This document shows, in pieces, positions 61,471 to 64,000 of a stretch of DNA of 64,000 nt (position 1 is the first letter of the stretch; every line of letters starts with the position of its first letter). Where the stretch lies: positions 1 through 64,000 of the forward strand of contig CAZTFC010000008.1 of NCBI GenBank assembly GCA_964612075.1. Direction: 5' to 3'. This DNA is from UBA2219 sp964612075 (GTDB taxonomy: Bacteria; Desulfobacterota; Deferrimicrobia; Deferrimicrobiales; Deferrimicrobiaceae). A model generated the notes under the pieces. The model was not told where the DNA came from. It made no database searches and was given only the letters and a program-made list of their open reading frames with translations. Made by a program: the position numbers and the translations under genes.

Positions 61471-61510
61471 TTTTACTACTGCACCATTGGCGTCATGGTT
61501 GTTTTACTAC
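61471..61510. promoter_or_regulatory. Two direct repeats, likely RpiR operator sites
   Basis: TTTTACTAC occurs at 61471-61479 and again at 61502-61510, start-to-start 31 bases, near three DNA turns. On the other strand it reads GTAGTAAAA, like the half-sites of RpiR-family regulators such as HexR. The copies straddle the predicted start of transcription, fitting auto-repression by the downstream RpiR protein. Confidence 0.5.
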
Positions 61511-61550
61511 GCCGCCCCAAAGCCCGGAACGAAAGGGAGCCGGAAAGCGC

Positions 61551-62399
61551 ATGCGAGCCGGGGTCCTCTCTTCCATCAGGACGAAACACCACACCCTCTC
61601 CACCGTGCAGAAGGTCATCGCGGATTATATCCTGGGCAACGCGCAGGAGGTGATCCTGCTTCCCATCGGCGCCCTTGCGGCGAAGTGCGGCACGAGCGAG
61701 ACCACGGTCATGCGTTTCCTCCGCAAGCTCGACTTCGACTCCTACCAGGTGTTCCGGGTCAAGATCGCGCAGGAGATCTCCCAGCAGCGGATGGAATCCG
61801 TCTACAGCGAGATCGAGCGGGACGATTCGGTCGAATCGGTCATGACGAAGGTGATCTCCTCGACGGCGCGTTCCGTCGAGGACCTGCGCCAGCTCGTCCG
61901 CCCGGAGGACGTGTCGAAGGCCGTCTCCCTGATGAAATCGGCCTCGCGGATCTTCTTCACGGGGCTGGGCGCCTCCTCCTTCATCGCCTTCGACGCCTAC
62001 CACAAGTTCCTGCGGCTGGGGCTTCCCGCCCACGCCTCCTCCGACACCCACCTCATGAGCATCATCGCGAGCCACGCGGGGGAAAAGGACCTCCTGTTCG
62101 CGGTCTCCCACTCGGGCGAGAGCCGCGACCTGATCGACTGCCTGCGGCTCGCGAGGAAAAACGGCGCAAAGGTCGTCGCGTTCACCAGCTACCGCGGGTC
62201 TACCCTCACGGACCACGCGGACGTCGTTTTCTTGAGCTCCTCCAACGAAACCATGTTCCGGTCCGACGCGCTCGTCTCGCGGATCCTCCAGCTCGTGATC
62301 GTCGACATGCTGTACGTGTCCATGGTCCTTTCGATGGGGCCGGAAGGGGTGAAGCGGATCAACCGCTCCCGACTGGCCGTTGCGGAAAGGAAGCGTTAG
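61551..62399 (+). CDS. RpiR-family transcriptional regulator
   Basis: 282 residues. N-terminal RpiR helix-turn-helix (TVQKVIADYILGNAQEVILL, TSETTVMRFLRKLDF) and a C-terminal SIS sugar-phosphate-isomerase domain (ASRIFFTGLGASSFIAFD, LFAVSHSGESRDLIDCL) that senses a phosphosugar. It precedes a GntP permease, so it probably controls uptake of a sugar acid. Ser-rich loops suggest a phosphate effector. Confidence 0.93.
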   Translation: MRAGVLSSIRTKHHTLSTVQKVIADYILGNAQEVILLPIGALAAKCGTSETTVMRFLRKLDFDSYQVFRVKIAQEISQQRMESVYSEIERDDSVESVMTKVISSTARSVEDLRQLVRPEDVSKAVSLMKSASRIFFTGLGASSFIAFDAYHKFLRLGLPAHASSDTHLMSIIASHAGEKDLLFAVSHSGESRDLIDCLRLARKNGAKVVAFTSYRGSTLTDHADVVFLSSSNETMFRSDALVSRILQLVIVDMLYVSMVLSMGPEGVKRINRSRLAVAERKR

Positions 62400-62433
62400 G
62401 GCCGCCGGCGGCGGCGTTTTCGATTCACGATTC

Positions 62434-62449
62434 CGGAAGGAAGCTTCCG
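62434..62449 (+). other. Stem-loop between rpiR and the permease gene
   Basis: CGGAAG, loop GAAG, CTTCCG: a perfect 6-bp stem in the 156-base gap. No U-run follows, so it is not an intrinsic terminator; it could stabilise or process the transcript. Confidence 0.3.
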
Positions 62450-62555
62450 CACGAAAGGAGGTGCTGCGGGCGGGAAGGCCGGCATATCCGGACGGATCGG
62501 CCCCGGGGATATCGGCAGTCAACATTTCTCGCAACCGTTCCAAGGAGGAGCCCAC

Positions 62556-63899
62556 ATGGTTTCAGGCCCGATGCTCTTCGTCGTCTTCGTGATCGCCATC
62601 GCGATCCTGCTCTTCGCGATCCTCAAGCTCAAGCTCAACCCGTTCCTCGCCCTCCTCCTGGCGGCGATCGCCACCGCCTTCATGGTTCTGATGCCGATGA
62701 AGGACATCACGGGCAAGATCGTGACCGGCTTCGGCAACACCATGAAGGGCGTCGGCATCATCATCGGCCTCGGAATCATCCTCGGCAAATTGCTGGCCGA
62801 GGCTTACGCCACGGACCAGATCGCCGACAGCATGGTCAATACCGTCGGGAAGAAGAACTCGCCCCTGGCGGTGAACCTGACCGGCTACCTGACGTCGATC
62901 CCTGTGTTCTTCGACGCCGCGTTCGTCATCCTCACCCCGTTGAACCGCCAGCTCTCCAGGTCGACGAATACGCCCTACATCACCATGCTGACCGCGCTGG
63001 CGATGGGGCTGATCGCCACTCACGCGACGGTCATCCCGACCCCCGGGCCCGTCGCCGTAGCCGGGAACATGAACGTGGACATGGGGATCTTCCTCATGTA
63101 CGCAATCATCATGTCGCTTCCGGCCTCGCTCGTCGGCGGCTGGATCTACGGCAGGATCTTGGGCAAGTACCGTCCGGACGTCAGCGAACCGATCCACGCG
63201 GAGGCGGCCGGGGCCGCAGTAAGCAAGCCGTCCGTTTCGCTCGCCCTCTTCGTCCTGCTCCTTCCCATCCTCATGATCCTCATCGGCAGCATCATGGCCC
63301 TCGCCCTCCCGAAAGACACCTTGGCGGCTTCCATCTTCGGCTTCTTCGGCGACAAGAACATCGCCGTCCTGATCGGAGTCGTGGTCGCCATGATCACCTT
63401 GAAGCCCTACTTCAAGAAGCCGGTGAACGAGCTGATCACCTCGGCGGCGGAGTCCGCCGGCCTCATCCTTCTCATTACCGGGGCGGGCGGGGCGTTCGGC
63501 CAGATCATCAACGACTCGGGGATCGGCAAGTACATCGTCGAGACGCTGAAGGGTTGGAACGTTTCCCCGATCGTCCTCGGGTTCATCCTGAGCCAGATCC
63601 TGCGCGCCGCCCAGGGCTCCACGACGGTTGCGCTCATCACCACCTCCGCGATACTCGGCCCCGTGGCCGCGACGATGGGCGCCTCCCCCGTCCTGATCGG
63701 CCTGGCGATCTGCGCCGGCGGCATCGGACTGTCGCTCCCCAACGACTCCGGCTTCTGGGTCGTCTCCCGGTACGGGGGCATCAACGAAGCGGACACGATC
63801 CGGAGCTGGACGCTCGGCGGGACGATCACCGGAGTGACCGCCTTCATCGTCGTTCTCATCCTCAGCCTGTTCTCGGGAGCGCTCCCGGGGCTGCACTGA
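62556..63899 (+). CDS. GntP-family gluconate/sugar-acid permease
   Basis: 447 residues, about 12-14 membrane helices: ILKLKLNPFLALLLAAIATA, IGLGIILGKLLAEA, the paired motif ATHATVIPTPGPVAVAG, and AAQGSTTVALITTSAILGP near the end. This proton symporter family takes up gluconate, glycerate and related acids. AAGGAGG is nine bases upstream of ATG 62556. The regulator in front and the partial gene behind suggest a short catabolic operon. Confidence 0.93.
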   Translation: MVSGPMLFVVFVIAIAILLFAILKLKLNPFLALLLAAIATAFMVLMPMKDITGKIVTGFGNTMKGVGIIIGLGIILGKLLAEAYATDQIADSMVNTVGKKNSPLAVNLTGYLTSIPVFFDAAFVILTPLNRQLSRSTNTPYITMLTALAMGLIATHATVIPTPGPVAVAGNMNVDMGIFLMYAIIMSLPASLVGGWIYGRILGKYRPDVSEPIHAEAAGAAVSKPSVSLALFVLLLPILMILIGSIMALALPKDTLAASIFGFFGDKNIAVLIGVVVAMITLKPYFKKPVNELITSAAESAGLILLITGAGGAFGQIINDSGIGKYIVETLKGWNVSPIVLGFILSQILRAAQGSTTVALITTSAILGPVAATMGASPVLIGLAICAGGIGLSLPNDSGFWVVSRYGGINEADTIRSWTLGGTITGVTAFIVVLILSLFSGALPGLH

Positions 63900-63915
63900 C
63901 AACCGCGCGGCGGAC

Positions 63916-63950
63916 GGACCGGGGTCCGGGCCTCTTCCCGGACCCGGTCC
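63916..63950 (+). other. Long GC-rich hairpin after the permease gene
   Basis: Left arm GGACCGGGGTCCGGG and right arm CCCGGACCCGGTCC pair over 14 bp with one bulged G around a 6-base loop. Without a following U-run it is not a classic terminator. Its place between permease and next gene suits mRNA stabilisation or partial termination. Confidence 0.5.
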
Positions 63951-63986
63951 CCGCCCGAACATAAGAGCCGACAGGAGAGACCCGCC

Positions 63987-64000
63987 ATGAAAATACTCGT
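63987..64000 (+). CDS. Start of a downstream gene (five codons)
   Basis: ATGAAAATACTCGT with AGGAGA upstream begins a gene cut off by the window edge. The encoded start (Met-Lys-Ile-Leu-Val) is typical of a cytoplasmic enzyme, such as a kinase or dehydrogenase of the sugar acid brought in by the permease, but too little is visible to say. Confidence 0.6.

Overview
The window is very GC-rich (about two thirds G+C by eye) and tightly packed, with many ATGA/GTGA overlaps and frequent GTG and TTG starts. It contains no rRNA, tRNA, insertion sequence, phage gene or CRISPR array that I can see. The gene set suggests an anaerobic Gram-negative bacterium of the Desulfobacterota/deltaproteobacterial kind: LpxC (lipid A), a type II secretion system (T2SS), ferredoxin-linked 2-oxoacid and arylpyruvate oxidoreductases, a benzoyl-CoA-reductase-type activase, a TRAP carboxylate transporter, sigma-54 control and a GlnRS with a YqeY tail. 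This is inference from gene content; no marker gene fixes the taxon.

Layout. 0-8 kb: end of a BcrA/BadF-type activase, a 3-methyladenine glycosylase and a guanidinium-type SMR exporter. A minus-strand operon follows: dctP-dctQ-dctM (TRAP), iorA-iorB (arylpyruvate:ferredoxin oxidoreductase) and paaK (aryl-CoA ligase). Together these look like uptake of an organic acid and oxidation or activation of aromatic acids. 8-14 kb: an unusual receiver-LpxC fusion, a TudS/YbgA-type protein, korA (with fused gamma domain)-korB, a small thiamine-binding-like protein and an orphan receiver. 14-26 kb: mixed accessory genes, including a SnoaL-like protein, a FecR-domain protein, a minus-strand group (caspase-like protein, glycosyltransferase, DinB-like protein, HtrA-like protease without a signal peptide), an NmrA-type reductase, an M30-like metalloprotease lipoprotein, an ABC exporter and several small unknowns. 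25.7-31.3 kb: a large hybrid histidine kinase and glnS-yqeY.

31.4-54.6 kb is one plus-strand secretion and pilus block. The T2SS operon is gspC-D-E-F-G-H-I-J-K, then a probable exported substrate with a Cys/TM/Arg sorting tail, then gspN-L-M and a lipoprotein with two propeptide-like repeats. Next comes an FHA-AAA+ sigma-54 activator with a good -24/-12 promoter, and then a Tad pilus operon (flp, TadE/G-like proteins, cpaB, cpaC, cpaF, tadB, tadC) with its own -24/-12 promoter. 54.6-61.4 kb on the minus strand is ruvC-ruvA-ruvB, two small DUF genes, an NtrY-like kinase and a PEGA-domain Ser/Thr kinase. The right end is an RpiR-type regulator with two operator-like repeats, a GntP permease and the first codons of the next gene.

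Most noteworthy are the REC-LpxC fusion, the joined T2SS and Tad clusters linked by an FHA/sigma-54 activator, the putative sorted substrate and propeptide-like lipoprotein inside the T2SS operon, and a small caspase/CHAT-like protein.
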